A stretch of DNA of 26,171 nucleotides from assembly GCA_964653235.1 (NCBI GenBank), contig CAZZCP010000030.1, forward strand, positions 1 through 26,171, in the 5' to 3' direction. The DNA is from CAZZCP01 sp964653235 (lineage in GTDB: Bacteria; Bdellovibrionota; Bdellovibrionia; Bdellovibrionales; UBA840). A program made the position numbers and the translations under genes. Shown in pieces: positions 13,737 to 21,413 of the stretch (positions within the stretch are counted from its first letter, which is position 1; each line of letters begins with the position of its first letter). The notes beneath the pieces were generated by a model. It searched no databases and was not told where the DNA came from. It saw nothing but the letters and a program-made list of their open reading frames with translations.

Positions 13737-14930
13737 ATGGCCGATTTTCAAGATTTTGATCTTTTAAACCCAACTGTGGAACACAAAATGCTGCGCGAGA
13801 GCTTGCAGCAGTTTGTAAAGCAAGAAGTCGAACCTCAAGCTCATGAGTTTGATAAAAAAGAAGAATTCAATTTGAGTTTGTTTCGAAAATTGGGAGATCT
13901 TGGTTTGCTCGGCATCACTGCAGATCCTGAACATGGTGGATCGGGTATGGATGCCGTAGCTGCAGTGATTGCCCATGAAGAACTTTCTTATTCCGATCCT
14001 GGTTTTGGACTCGCCTTTCTTGCCCACTCTATGCTCTTGGTGAATAACATTAGTGTCAACGCCTCAGAAGAAATCAAGGCCCGCTATCTGCCGAAAGCCT
14101 GTACGGGTGAGTGGGTGGGAGCCATGGCCATGTCAGAGCCCGATGCTGGTACCGATGTATTAGGTATGACTACCTCGGCAGAAAAACAGGGCGATGATTA
14201 TATTATCAATGGCCGCAAGATGTGGATTACCAACGGAACCATTGATGAAAAGAAAACTCCCTGTGATGTGGTTTTAATCTATGCCAGAACAGGTGAAAAG
14301 AATGGCAGACCTGAGCTTTCTACTTTTGTGATTGAAAAAGACATACCTGGCTTTTCAGTAGGACAAAAAATTGAAGACAAGCTTGGTATGAGAGCCTCAA
14401 ACACTGCCGAGTTGGTTTTTGATAATTGTAAGGTTTCAAAGGCCCATCTCTTAGGAGAAGAGGGAGACTCTCTTCTTCATATGATGTGCAATCTTGAGCT
14501 TGAAAGAGTCGCCTTAGCGGCGCAAAGTTTGGGAATCGCTCGTCGCTGTATTGATATCATGGCAAAGTATGCCGAAGAGCGAACCGCCTTTGGCAGTAAG
14601 ATTTCAAAGTTTGGACAAATTCAAGAATACATTGGCCGCAGCTATGCCGAGTATCGCGCCGCCAGCACCTATGTGTATGATACGGCTCGAAGAATGAAAA
14701 TTGGTGAAAACTCTGGCCGACTCGACTCAGATGGTGTGAAGCTTTTTGCTTCGACCATGGCAAAAAATGTTGCCGATCGTGCCATTCAAACCCTAGGTGG
14801 TTATGGCTATGTTGCAGAGTATGTAGTTGAAAGGCTTTGGCGTGATTCAAAGCTGCTCGAAATTGGCGGTGGAACCATTGAAGCCCACCAAAAAAATATC
14901 GCCAAAGACCTTGCGAAACAGCTGAATTGA
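13737..14930 (+). CDS. Acyl-CoA dehydrogenase, isovaleryl-CoA-dehydrogenase-like
   Basis: FAD enzyme that introduces the alpha-beta double bond in acyl-CoA and passes electrons to ETF. The 397-residue protein has the three domains of the family: helical N-terminal, a beta middle (AMAMSEPDAGTDV and MWITNGT are FAD-contact motifs) and helical C-terminal (YAEERTAFGSKISKFGQIQ, IQTLGGYGYVAEY). In the position of the usual catalytic Glu near the C-terminus it has EIGGGTIEA, with Gly. A Glu is available in NLELERVALAA, the helix used by isovaleryl-CoA dehydrogenase, so a branched-chain substrate is plausible but inferred. ATG 13737 is chosen over 13701 because TGGAGG lies 6 nt before it. The gene stands alone, with a structured region upstream. 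Confidence 0.92.
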   Translation: MADFQDFDLLNPTVEHKMLRESLQQFVKQEVEPQAHEFDKKEEFNLSLFRKLGDLGLLGITADPEHGGSGMDAVAAVIAHEELSYSDPGFGLAFLAHSMLLVNNISVNASEEIKARYLPKACTGEWVGAMAMSEPDAGTDVLGMTTSAEKQGDDYIINGRKMWITNGTIDEKKTPCDVVLIYARTGEKNGRPELSTFVIEKDIPGFSVGQKIEDKLGMRASNTAELVFDNCKVSKAHLLGEEGDSLLHMMCNLELERVALAAQSLGIARRCIDIMAKYAEERTAFGSKISKFGQIQEYIGRSYAEYRAASTYVYDTARRMKIGENSGRLDSDGVKLFASTMAKNVADRAIQTLGGYGYVAEYVVERLWRDSKLLEIGGGTIEAHQKNIAKDLAKQLN

Positions 14931-14997
14931 TTTTACTTGCAGCTTTTTTCTAATTCTTTAGGTCTTTCAATGCTTTTGGAAAGCGGAGACAAGAAAA

Positions 14998-15554
14998 ATG
15001 AAAGTTTTGATTTTAATTTGTTTTTTTATTTCTGCTTGAGGAAGTACTAAGAAAAGCAACAGATTTGGTGCGAATTCGTCTTGGTACAGACAAAAAAATT
15101 AGAAAGTTACTCCTTTGATCGACGGAAAGAAACCTTGGGTCGAGAAGAGCTCTTGGTACCTAAAAACCCTGCATATAACAACCGGCCCAAGCGTTATTCT
15201 GGGGTTTCTTTTCAAAAATTGGTGCAAAAATTAGAAATGGATCACAATCTTCAAGGCAAAGACTACAAGATCGTTTTTACCTGCACGGGTGGCTTTCGAC
15301 CTACTTTAGAAAAATCATTACTTAAAGAAGCCAAAGCTCTTTTGGCCGATCGAGAGATGAATCTAAAACGTGTAGAAAAGCTCTCTAAAAACAATCGCTT
15401 TGAGATCATACCCAATGACAAACTCCAAGACCCAGAGCCCTTTTATTTGGTTTGGGAAAAGGCTAAAAAAACCTACCCCCAAGGCTGGTCGTATAGGATA
15501 GAAAAAATCCAGCTTGTTCCCCTAGAGAACTACAAAGAATTTATGGCGAGATAA
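14998..15554 (+). pseudogene. Broken lipoprotein gene: stop at the lipobox Cys plus frameshift
   Basis: ATG 14998, with GGAG nine bases upstream, encodes MKVLILICFFISA and then TGA at 15037-15039, followed in frame by GSTKKSNRFG. That is a lipoprotein signal in which the expected Cys codon (TGC or TGT) is TGA. The frame continues to a run of seven As at 15091-15097. One more A would join it exactly to the long downstream frame (KKLESYSFDRRKETLGREEL) that runs intact to 15554. The restored product would be a lipoprotein of about 185 residues, of unknown function. The remaining intact frame opens at TTG 15081 and gives 157 residues with KIVFTCTGGFRPTLEKS and a Lys-rich helical region. Either the gene is decaying, the assembly has two errors, or a cytoplasmic short form is made from the TTG. 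Confidence 0.6.
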
Positions 15555-15555
15555 T

Positions 15556-16554
15556 TTATCCTGCCTTCTTAGCGCTAGGATCACCTAAAACCAGTAGCTC
15601 TAGTGCCTGAAATACTTGTTTGTTATAGGGCTGGCCCATCACTTTGCGAATGTAGTGAAGGGCTGATTCGGCCGATTTTTTTTCATGAGAGTTGGGGTGC
15701 TCCAAACAAAGTTCGGCAAAGGTATTGGCAAGAGCAACAACTTTTGCCATGGGATGGGTTTTTACATCTTTGATGTGTTGAGGATAGCCATGACCGCTAG
15801 CTACCTCATGGTGTTGATAGACCATTTGAATGATATCATCTGAGATATTGGGTACCGCCTGAAGAATGACCATACCTCTATAGGTATGACTCTCATACAA
15901 AGTCATTTCTTCATAAGTCATTTCGGCTCTTGATTTTTGCACCAATGCAGGCGGAAGTTCTTTTTTGCCAATATCATGCAAGAGACAGGCTACCGATAAT
16001 TTCTCTAAAGTAGATGGGTGAGTCCACTCCATTTGTTTGGCAATCATCGATGCAAACATGGCAACTCCCATAGAGTGATTGACGACTTTGGCACTGTTCT
16101 TTTGCAATAGGGCCAAGAGCTTTTCTAGATCTTGATTGTAATTTACAATTTTAAGAGCGCCGCGAACTACTTGTTTGGCGTGCTCAAAACTATCGTTGTC
16201 AAAGCCCATCTGTTCAATTTCGGTATAGACCGCTTCGGCGGCTGTTCGAAGATAATGCGTCTTTTGCAAGAAATTAAGGTCTTTGGCGTCGGTCATAAAT
16301 GTTTGAATCACAATATTTTTCTCTACCAAATATCGGTATTGATCACGATCGACATATACATAGGTTACACCTTGATTACGATATTTTTTGAATCGCTCTA
16401 TGGGTACCTGTTCGCCTCTATAAGAAACCTTGATGAATTTATCTTCTGCCAATTGCAAATAGATATCTGCCGGGAGCATACTACCGGGCACAAAAGTAGA
16501 TATTTCAACAGCGACCATCTCATTGGGGTCACGTATGACTGCTTGCTGGGCCAT
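15556..16554 (-). CDS. HD-GYP domain protein, probable c-di-GMP phosphodiesterase
   Basis: A 332-residue cytoplasmic signalling protein. Residues about 15-85 form an N-terminal domain resembling those often found before HD-GYP modules (STFVPGSMLPADIYLQL, TYVYVDRDQYRYL). The HD-GYP domain follows from about residue 150: NHSMGV with His160, CLLHDIGKKELPP with the metal-binding His193-Asp194, YQHHE with His248-His249, and GHGYP with GYP at 256-258. The usual HHE.xDGxGYP reads HHEVASGHGYP, so the Asp-Gly pair before GYP is altered, but metal ligands and GYP are kept. Hydrolysis of c-di-GMP is therefore likely, though a binding-only role is possible. There is no receiver or membrane segment. Its stop is one base from the convergent lipoprotein remnant. 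Confidence 0.88.
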   Translation of the reverse strand: MAQQAVIRDPNEMVAVEISTFVPGSMLPADIYLQLAEDKFIKVSYRGEQVPIERFKKYRNQGVTYVYVDRDQYRYLVEKNIVIQTFMTDAKDLNFLQKTHYLRTAAEAVYTEIEQMGFDNDSFEHAKQVVRGALKIVNYNQDLEKLLALLQKNSAKVVNHSMGVAMFASMIAKQMEWTHPSTLEKLSVACLLHDIGKKELPPALVQKSRAEMTYEEMTLYESHTYRGMVILQAVPNISDDIIQMVYQHHEVASGHGYPQHIKDVKTHPMAKVVALANTFAELCLEHPNSHEKKSAESALHYIRKVMGQPYNKQVFQALELLVLGDPSAKKAG

Positions 16555-16649
16555 AATTTTATATCGGCCAAAAATAAAGGCTTTTCGAGGCCGGCTTTCG
16601 AAGATTTTTAACGGCCTTAATAGACTTCAGGCTAGCTTTTTGTTAGACC

Positions 16650-18245
16650 ATGGTCATGTCCTTGCAAGAAGAGATTTTAAAACGAAGAACCTTTGCGATT
16701 ATATCCCATCCCGATGCGGGTAAAACTACTCTAACAGAAAAACTTCTATTTCAAGGAGGAGCCATTCATGTAGCAGGTGAGGTAAAAGGAAAAGCGGGCA
16801 GTAAAGCAGCAACCTCTGACTGGATGAAGATGGAGCAAGAGCGAGGAATCTCAATCAGCTCATCAGTGATGCAGTTTCCTTACTCAGGCCTGCACATCAA
16901 TTTGCTCGATACCCCTGGTCACAAAGACTTTTCTGAAGATACCTATCGAACCCTTATGGCTGCCGACTCTGCCGTGATGTTGATTGATGTTGCAAAAGGG
17001 GTTGAGCCGCAAACTCGCAAGCTTTATGAGGTTTGTCGCTACCGCCAACTTCCGATGTTTGCTTTTATCAATAAGCTCGATCGAGATGGTAAAGTTCCAC
17101 TTGAACTACTTGATGAAATTGAAAGCACGCTCAAGATGCAGTGCTATCCAGTGACTTGGCCGATTGGCATAGGGGGAAGATTTCAAGGCCTCTATCACCG
17201 CCATAAAAAGCTCTACTATTCTTACCAACTCAAAGAGGGTGAATTGATCTCTAAAACCTATGAAGTTTCGGGCCCTGAGGATACAAAGTTTGATGAATGG
17301 ATTGATGAACCAGATCTTTTAGAGCAATTTCGAGAAGATCTTGAACTCTTAGAAGCAGCGATTGGACCTCTGAATCAGACAGACTTTCTAGCTGGTAGGA
17401 TCTCTCCCATGACTTGGGGATCAGCTAAATACAATTTCGGCGTAGATGTATTTCTTGATATTTTTAGTGATTCAGCACCATCACCTGCGCCAAGAGAATC
17501 TCAAGGAGAAAAAATAGAGCCCACAGACAAAGATTTTACAGCCTTTGTTTTTAAAGTGCAGGCCAATATGGACAAGCGCCACCGGGATCGTGTGGCTTTC
17601 TTAAGAATTTGTTCCGGAAAGTTTGAGCGGGGAATGAAAGTCAAGCATATGCGTCTTGGTAAAGAAGTACGTCTTGCTTACGCCAACAGCTTTATGGCCC
17701 AAGAGCGTGAAACTGTGGATATTGCTTATGCTGGAGATATTGTTGGGGTGAACGATACCGGTAACTTTCGAGTAGGAGATTCAGTAAGCTCCAGTAAAAA
17801 TGTTGAATTTCCGCGAATGCCTCGATTTAGCCCCGAGTTTTTTGCTCGGGTAAGAGGGAAAGATTCTTCGAAGAGAAAACAGCTTGAAAAAGCACTAACC
17901 CAATTTTCTGAAGAGGGCAGCATTCAAATGTTTATTGACCCTTTGGTGGGAAGGCAAGACCCAATCATTGGCGTTGTTGGCGAGCTGCAGTTTGAAGTTC
18001 TCCTGCATCGCTTTCAAGAAGAATACAATTTGAATGTCGATCTTCCTCGAGAGCCTTTTGCAGTTGCCCGCTGGCCTAGAAAAAATGGAGAGGCTTGGCG
18101 AGGAGAAATCAAAGGCAATCTACGAAAGCTAGAAGATTCTTATGGGGAAGCAGTAGTATTGCTGGCCAAAGAGTGGGATCTCAATTGGGCGATTCGAGAA
18201 AATCCTGAAATTGAGTTTGCAACAAGCATTGAGCCTTCACGCTAG
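16650..18245 (+). CDS. prfC: Peptide chain release factor 3
   Basis: GTPase that recycles release factors 1 and 2 from the ribosome after termination. The 531-residue length is normal. G-domain motifs are ISHPDAGKTTLTEKL (G1), EQERGISISSS (switch I), LLDTPGHKDFSEDTYR (G3) and FINKLDRDG (G4). RF3-specific features are AGEVKGKAGSKAATSDWM near the N-terminus and the downstream beta-barrel and C-terminal domains (VVGELQFEVLLHRFQEEYN). Two ATGs are close together (16650 and 16656); neither has a Shine-Dalgarno. It is divergent from the HD-GYP gene. Its TAG stop shares the palindrome CTAG with the stop of the convergent transporter gene. Confidence 0.97.
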   Translation: MVMSLQEEILKRRTFAIISHPDAGKTTLTEKLLFQGGAIHVAGEVKGKAGSKAATSDWMKMEQERGISISSSVMQFPYSGLHINLLDTPGHKDFSEDTYRTLMAADSAVMLIDVAKGVEPQTRKLYEVCRYRQLPMFAFINKLDRDGKVPLELLDEIESTLKMQCYPVTWPIGIGGRFQGLYHRHKKLYYSYQLKEGELISKTYEVSGPEDTKFDEWIDEPDLLEQFREDLELLEAAIGPLNQTDFLAGRISPMTWGSAKYNFGVDVFLDIFSDSAPSPAPRESQGEKIEPTDKDFTAFVFKVQANMDKRHRDRVAFLRICSGKFERGMKVKHMRLGKEVRLAYANSFMAQERETVDIAYAGDIVGVNDTGNFRVGDSVSSSKNVEFPRMPRFSPEFFARVRGKDSSKRKQLEKALTQFSEEGSIQMFIDPLVGRQDPIIGVVGELQFEVLLHRFQEEYNLNVDLPREPFAVARWPRKNGEAWRGEIKGNLRKLEDSYGEAVVLLAKEWDLNWAIRENPEIEFATSIEPSR

Positions 18246-19099
18246 TTTAACACCAATAAAATACCTGTAAGAAAAAATATCGAGGCAATCCATTTTTCTT
18301 TATTTAAAATTTCTTTAAATAAAATCTTACCAAGTGCAAGCGATGCCAAAACACCAGCGCATCTTTTGATCGTCTCCATAATGCCTTCGTGCATATGTTG
18401 AATCACATAGAGTTGAACCAAAATGGCGGCACTAAAAAAGACAATGGCAAAGAGCAATACCCAGCCTTGGTTTCTAAATGCAAAGGCGCCTTTAAAATCT
18501 TTTCTGCTAAAGACCATATATAGAAAAGTAAGAAGAGCCACAGAAATGCCAACAAGCATACCATGACTAGAAGCATTGCTGTATTTGAGTGCCTCTTTGT
18601 CAAAAACGGGAATCAAAGCAAAGCAAATGACGGTGATGATCATCCAAATCATTCCCTCTGCTTGGTGCACAAGATCTAGATCTTTTTTGAGAAAGAGTTT
18701 CAAATTCATCACGATTGCGCCCATGACCAAAAAGAGCATTCCAAGACCTTGGATAAAGTTGATTTGTCCGTCATGCAAAAAGTAGCTCGCAATGCTTGAG
18801 ATTAGGGGGGTTAGAGAAAGCATCGGAATCGCTACGCTAATGTCCATTTTTTGAAAAGCTTTTAATAGACCTAAATTTGAAAAGCAGTTCATTACAAGGC
18901 TAATTAGAAAAGGCCAAATGTAGAGACTTGAAGTCAGCCGAAAGCCTTCAATGAAAACAAAGAGACTAAACAATATGCCTTGGCCCAAGACGAGCGGAAT
19001 AGCCAAAGCATATGGATCCCAAGTTTTAGTAAGTTGTTTTCGAGTAAAGTCAAAACCAACCCAGAGTAGGGCCGAAACAAAAGCGAAAAACTCGATCAT
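18242..19099 (-). CDS. EamA/DMT-family transporter
   Basis: A 285-residue inner-membrane protein with about ten hydrophobic segments in two repeats, the drug/metabolite transporter layout. It opens MIEFFAFVSALLWVGFDFTR. The second repeat opens with GMIWMIITVICFALIPVFDK and the protein ends at FKEILNKEKWIASIFFLTGI. The substrate cannot be predicted. In the raw sequence it reads in frame through ten Ns into haem A synthase, but this is an artefact of gap size. The ATG at 19099 is a natural family start 22 bases after the gap. In another frame the bases before it encode HFQSEKK and then TGA overlapping the ATG, which would be a coupled end of ctaA. Confidence 0.87.
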   Translation of the reverse strand: MIEFFAFVSALLWVGFDFTRKQLTKTWDPYALAIPLVLGQGILFSLFVFIEGFRLTSSLYIWPFLISLVMNCFSNLGLLKAFQKMDISVAIPMLSLTPLISSIASYFLHDGQINFIQGLGMLFLVMGAIVMNLKLFLKKDLDLVHQAEGMIWMIITVICFALIPVFDKEALKYSNASSHGMLVGISVALLTFLYMVFSRKDFKGAFAFRNQGWVLLFAIVFFSAAILVQLYVIQHMHEGIMETIKRCAGVLASLALGKILFKEILNKEKWIASIFFLTGILLVLN

Positions 19100-19121
19100 T
19101 TTTTCTCGCTTTGAAAATGGG

Positions 19122-19131
19122 NNNNNNNNNN
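19122..19131. other. Assembly gap (ten Ns) between haem A synthase and transporter
   Basis: A run of exactly ten Ns at the C-terminal end of ctaA, so it is a scaffold placeholder. A true size divisible by three (for example 9) would let ctaA run to the TGA that overlaps the transporter ATG. Confidence 0.95.
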
Positions 19132-20005
19132 TCCAGCCTAGAAATGCGATCCATAGAATATGCGCCATACCCAAATGAGTGATTTTAAGCCATGTGGGAG
19201 AGAGTAAGAATAATGTCGCATAACCAATTGCAAGCATCAAAAATAGAAGGCTCATCAATTGAAAGCTTCTTCGCTTTAATAGTTCGTTTTTTGATCTTTC
19301 AGACTTGTAGACCACTGCAAATAAAAGTAAGGAAAACAAGCTTGCTATCATTGGGTGCCAAATTCGCAGGCGAACAAAGATATGTGAATCTTTTGAGAAG
19401 TCTTTAATTAGTCCTTCGATCAAAGAGTCGGAAGGAAAAAGGGTTCCGGCAAGGGCGGCAATGGCACCGGTGGTTGCAACAAACAAAAAGAAGAATACCC
19501 AACCGATTTTTTTTATGGAGACTGAACTTGTGAGGACTGGAATTAACCACTCTCTATCTCTTAAAACCTCTAAAAACACAGCGATGCTGCCAGTGAGTAA
19601 GAGCGAATTGATTTGATGGACCGACATAGAATAAACTCTTGCGATACTCTCATTATCTCCAACCAAGCCCATCAATACCAGTTTTGCCCCAATTAAAGAT
19701 TCAGTGACCGTAAAAAACAAAATTGCAAGTGATATGCGGCGATACTTTTTTTCTTTGGTAATGCGAAACACCCAAATCACCAGTGCGATCACCAAGATGC
19801 CATAGATTCCTGTGCTTAAACGGTGAGAAAATTCAATCCAAGTCGCGATGGGTTTTTCTTTGGGGATCCACTCACCATAACAAAGAGGCCAATGTTCGCC
19901 GCAGCCATCACCAGATCGCGAAATTCTTACCCAAGCTCCCCATAAAATAACGAGGACGCTGTAGTAGAGCAAAAAAAGATTGTAGCGATAGAGCTTCTTG
20001 GTCAT
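19132..20005 (-). CDS. ctaA: Haem A synthase (CtaA/COX15), C-terminus lost in gap
   Basis: Membrane enzyme that oxidises the C8 methyl of haem O to make haem A for aa3-type cytochrome oxidases, so this organism respires oxygen. Residues 1-291 are present. Features match CtaA: a Cys pair in GDGCGEHWPLCYG (Cys35 and Cys42), Glu59 and His61 in WIEFSHRLS, His130 in YSMSVHQIN, His217 in LRIWHPM, and His277/His282 in KITHLGMAHILW. These are the haem ligands and catalytic residues of the family. Eight hydrophobic segments are visible. The last few residues fall in the ten-N gap. No clear Shine-Dalgarno precedes the ATG; TATAAA lies 5 nt upstream. It follows the methyltransferase by 31 nt on the same strand. 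Confidence 0.92.
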
Positions 20006-20036
20006 AGGTTTTTATAGAAAAGTAAAATGCTCTTGG

Positions 20037-21086
20037 CTAGGCTTTTTGAGCAGCAATCCATTTAGACAGAAAAGCAAATCCTTGATCTAAGCTAGCCCAA
20101 TCTAAATCTGTAAAGAGCTTCTCCATAGGTGTCTCAATATAGTTTTTATAAAAAGGCTCATGAAAGCTCCTAGGAAAATTCCAAAGTGCCCACTGCATAT
20201 GTTCATTGGCATCTTTTTTTTGCAGAGAATCAATCATGGCGAGCATGCCTTTTGCAGCCAATACTCTGTACGACTCTGCCATAACCTCTTTGCGAACTTC
20301 AAAAGGAAGTTCATGAAATAAAAAGCAGGAGACAACGAGATCAAAGCTTTGATCTTTGAAAGGAAGGTCTGTTGCGTCAGCTTGCATAAAATGAACGCGC
20401 TCGTATTTGTTCATTTTTTTGCGAGCTTCATGAATATAAGGATGACTTAAATCTATTGCTGTAATTTCAGCATTGGGTAAAAGTTCCGCTAAATATTTTG
20501 TGAGATTACCAGTACCGCATGCAAGCTCTAAGATTCGCAAACGCTTGATGCCTCTTTGTGTGGCAAAGTTTATGATCGGGACTAGCAGAGATCTTCGCAT
20601 CGCATTTCCAGTACCTCGAAATAAAACCTCAACCTGGTGTTCATAGAGTTCTGCTGAATTTTTACTAAGGTAGCCATCTGTTTGAAAATGAAAATTTCGT
20701 CGGTAGTATTCAGGCAAATCAGAGAGCCATTTTTTTCCTTCTTTAGAAAAGACTTTGTGTTTCTTCCCAGCTCTTTTCAAATTGATATTTACACTGTCTT
20801 GTATGATTCGCAGCCATCTCCAAGTGTGCAGATAAGGATTCTCTGGAATCAAAAATTTTCTCGGATAAATGCCTTGCTGAATATGATCAATGTCTTGCTC
20901 AATGAGAAAATTAACTTCTTTAAGAATATTATCGATGGTCTCTTTTTTAGGAGTATCTCGATGACTTAATAGGTACTGCATCAGTAGTAATGGTAGACCC
21001 TCAACAAAGTAGAGATTGTTTCTCAAGTGCGAGTAGGTTTTTAAGATTTCACGATCGGCAGTTTTTGCTATATTTAATAATCCCAT
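20037..21086 (-). CDS. Class I SAM-dependent methyltransferase, unknown substrate
   Basis: A 349-residue protein in two parts. Residues 1-170 are helical and unrecognised (LYFVEGLPLLLMQYLLSHRD, YLHTWRWLRII). The rest is a Methyltransf_11-type Rossmann domain with motif I LRILELACGTGNLTKYLAEL, the acidic ribose-binding AEITAIDLSHPYI, ADATDLPFKDQSFDLVVS, and FHELPFEVRKEVMAES. The layout resembles UbiE-like small-molecule methyltransferases. Its place upstream of haem A synthase suggests a respiratory quinone or cofactor role, but that is only a guess from context. The ATG at 21086 lacks a Shine-Dalgarno. TAATAT lies 6 nt upstream with TTGTCT 18 bp further, so transcription could begin at or next to the ATG. 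Confidence 0.82.
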   Translation of the reverse strand: MGLLNIAKTADREILKTYSHLRNNLYFVEGLPLLLMQYLLSHRDTPKKETIDNILKEVNFLIEQDIDHIQQGIYPRKFLIPENPYLHTWRWLRIIQDSVNINLKRAGKKHKVFSKEGKKWLSDLPEYYRRNFHFQTDGYLSKNSAELYEHQVEVLFRGTGNAMRRSLLVPIINFATQRGIKRLRILELACGTGNLTKYLAELLPNAEITAIDLSHPYIHEARKKMNKYERVHFMQADATDLPFKDQSFDLVVSCFLFHELPFEVRKEVMAESYRVLAAKGMLAMIDSLQKKDANEHMQWALWNFPRSFHEPFYKNYIETPMEKLFTDLDWASLDQGFAFLSKWIAAQKA

Positions 21087-21212
21087 AATTTAATATTACT
21101 TCGAAAAAATCTAAAAAGACAAAGAGAAATGGCTTTGCATAGATTCTGTAAGTATCTGATATTCGTACATTTCTTAGATAAGACTTAGAGTGTAATAGAT
21201 TTGAATCACATG

Positions 21213-21384
21213 AACTGCTCCCTTTTGTTTCACTTTTTTCTCTATATTCATCTGCAATTTTAATGACCTTGCCGATTTGTCCGAGAATGTGTCAAAATTT
21301 CATGAATTTCGGATATAACAGTCTAAACATTTTAGATATTTATTTGTTTGCGGACGGACGTCCGAAGTGAAATAAAAGGGAGAC
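21213..21384 (+). repeat. CTGCTCCC inverted-repeat element, copy C
   Basis: About 172 bp, within a gene-free stretch (21087-21411). The arms pair over CTCCC inward at 17 of 18 positions, the single difference being a G-U in RNA. The right end reads GGGAGAC, where the other copies have GGGAGCAG, so this copy has lost its outer match. It shares with copy B GTCCGA near 21280, the ATTTTAGATATTTAT block near 21330 and the CGGAC-GGAC-GTCCG hairpin (21351-21364). Confidence 0.83.
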
Positions 21385-21387
21385 GCT

Positions 21388-21413
21388 TAGGCCCCCTAAG
21401 GGGCCTAGTTTTT
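21388..21413 (+). terminator. Strong hairpin with T-run between element C and the oxidoreductase gene
   Basis: Perfect 8 bp stem TAGGCCCC/GGGGCCTA (21388-21395, 21400-21407) with CTAA loop, followed on the plus strand by GTTTTT. On the minus strand it lies just after the oxidoreductase stop codon but is followed by a poorer tract. It would stop plus-strand transcripts coming out of element C, and perhaps the minus-strand gene too. Confidence 0.7.

Noticed and set aside
16132..16611. 159-codon plus-strand frame opposite the HD-GYP gene
   Set aside because: Fully antisense to a well-supported gene, composition unlike a protein with a function.
18242..20005. A genuine haem A synthase-EamA fusion protein
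   Set aside because: The joint is made of ten Ns, both halves are complete families on their own, and the second has its own start.
5802..21384. CRISPR array
   Set aside because: The repeats are thousands of bases apart, paired as inverted arms and not direct repeats with short spacers.
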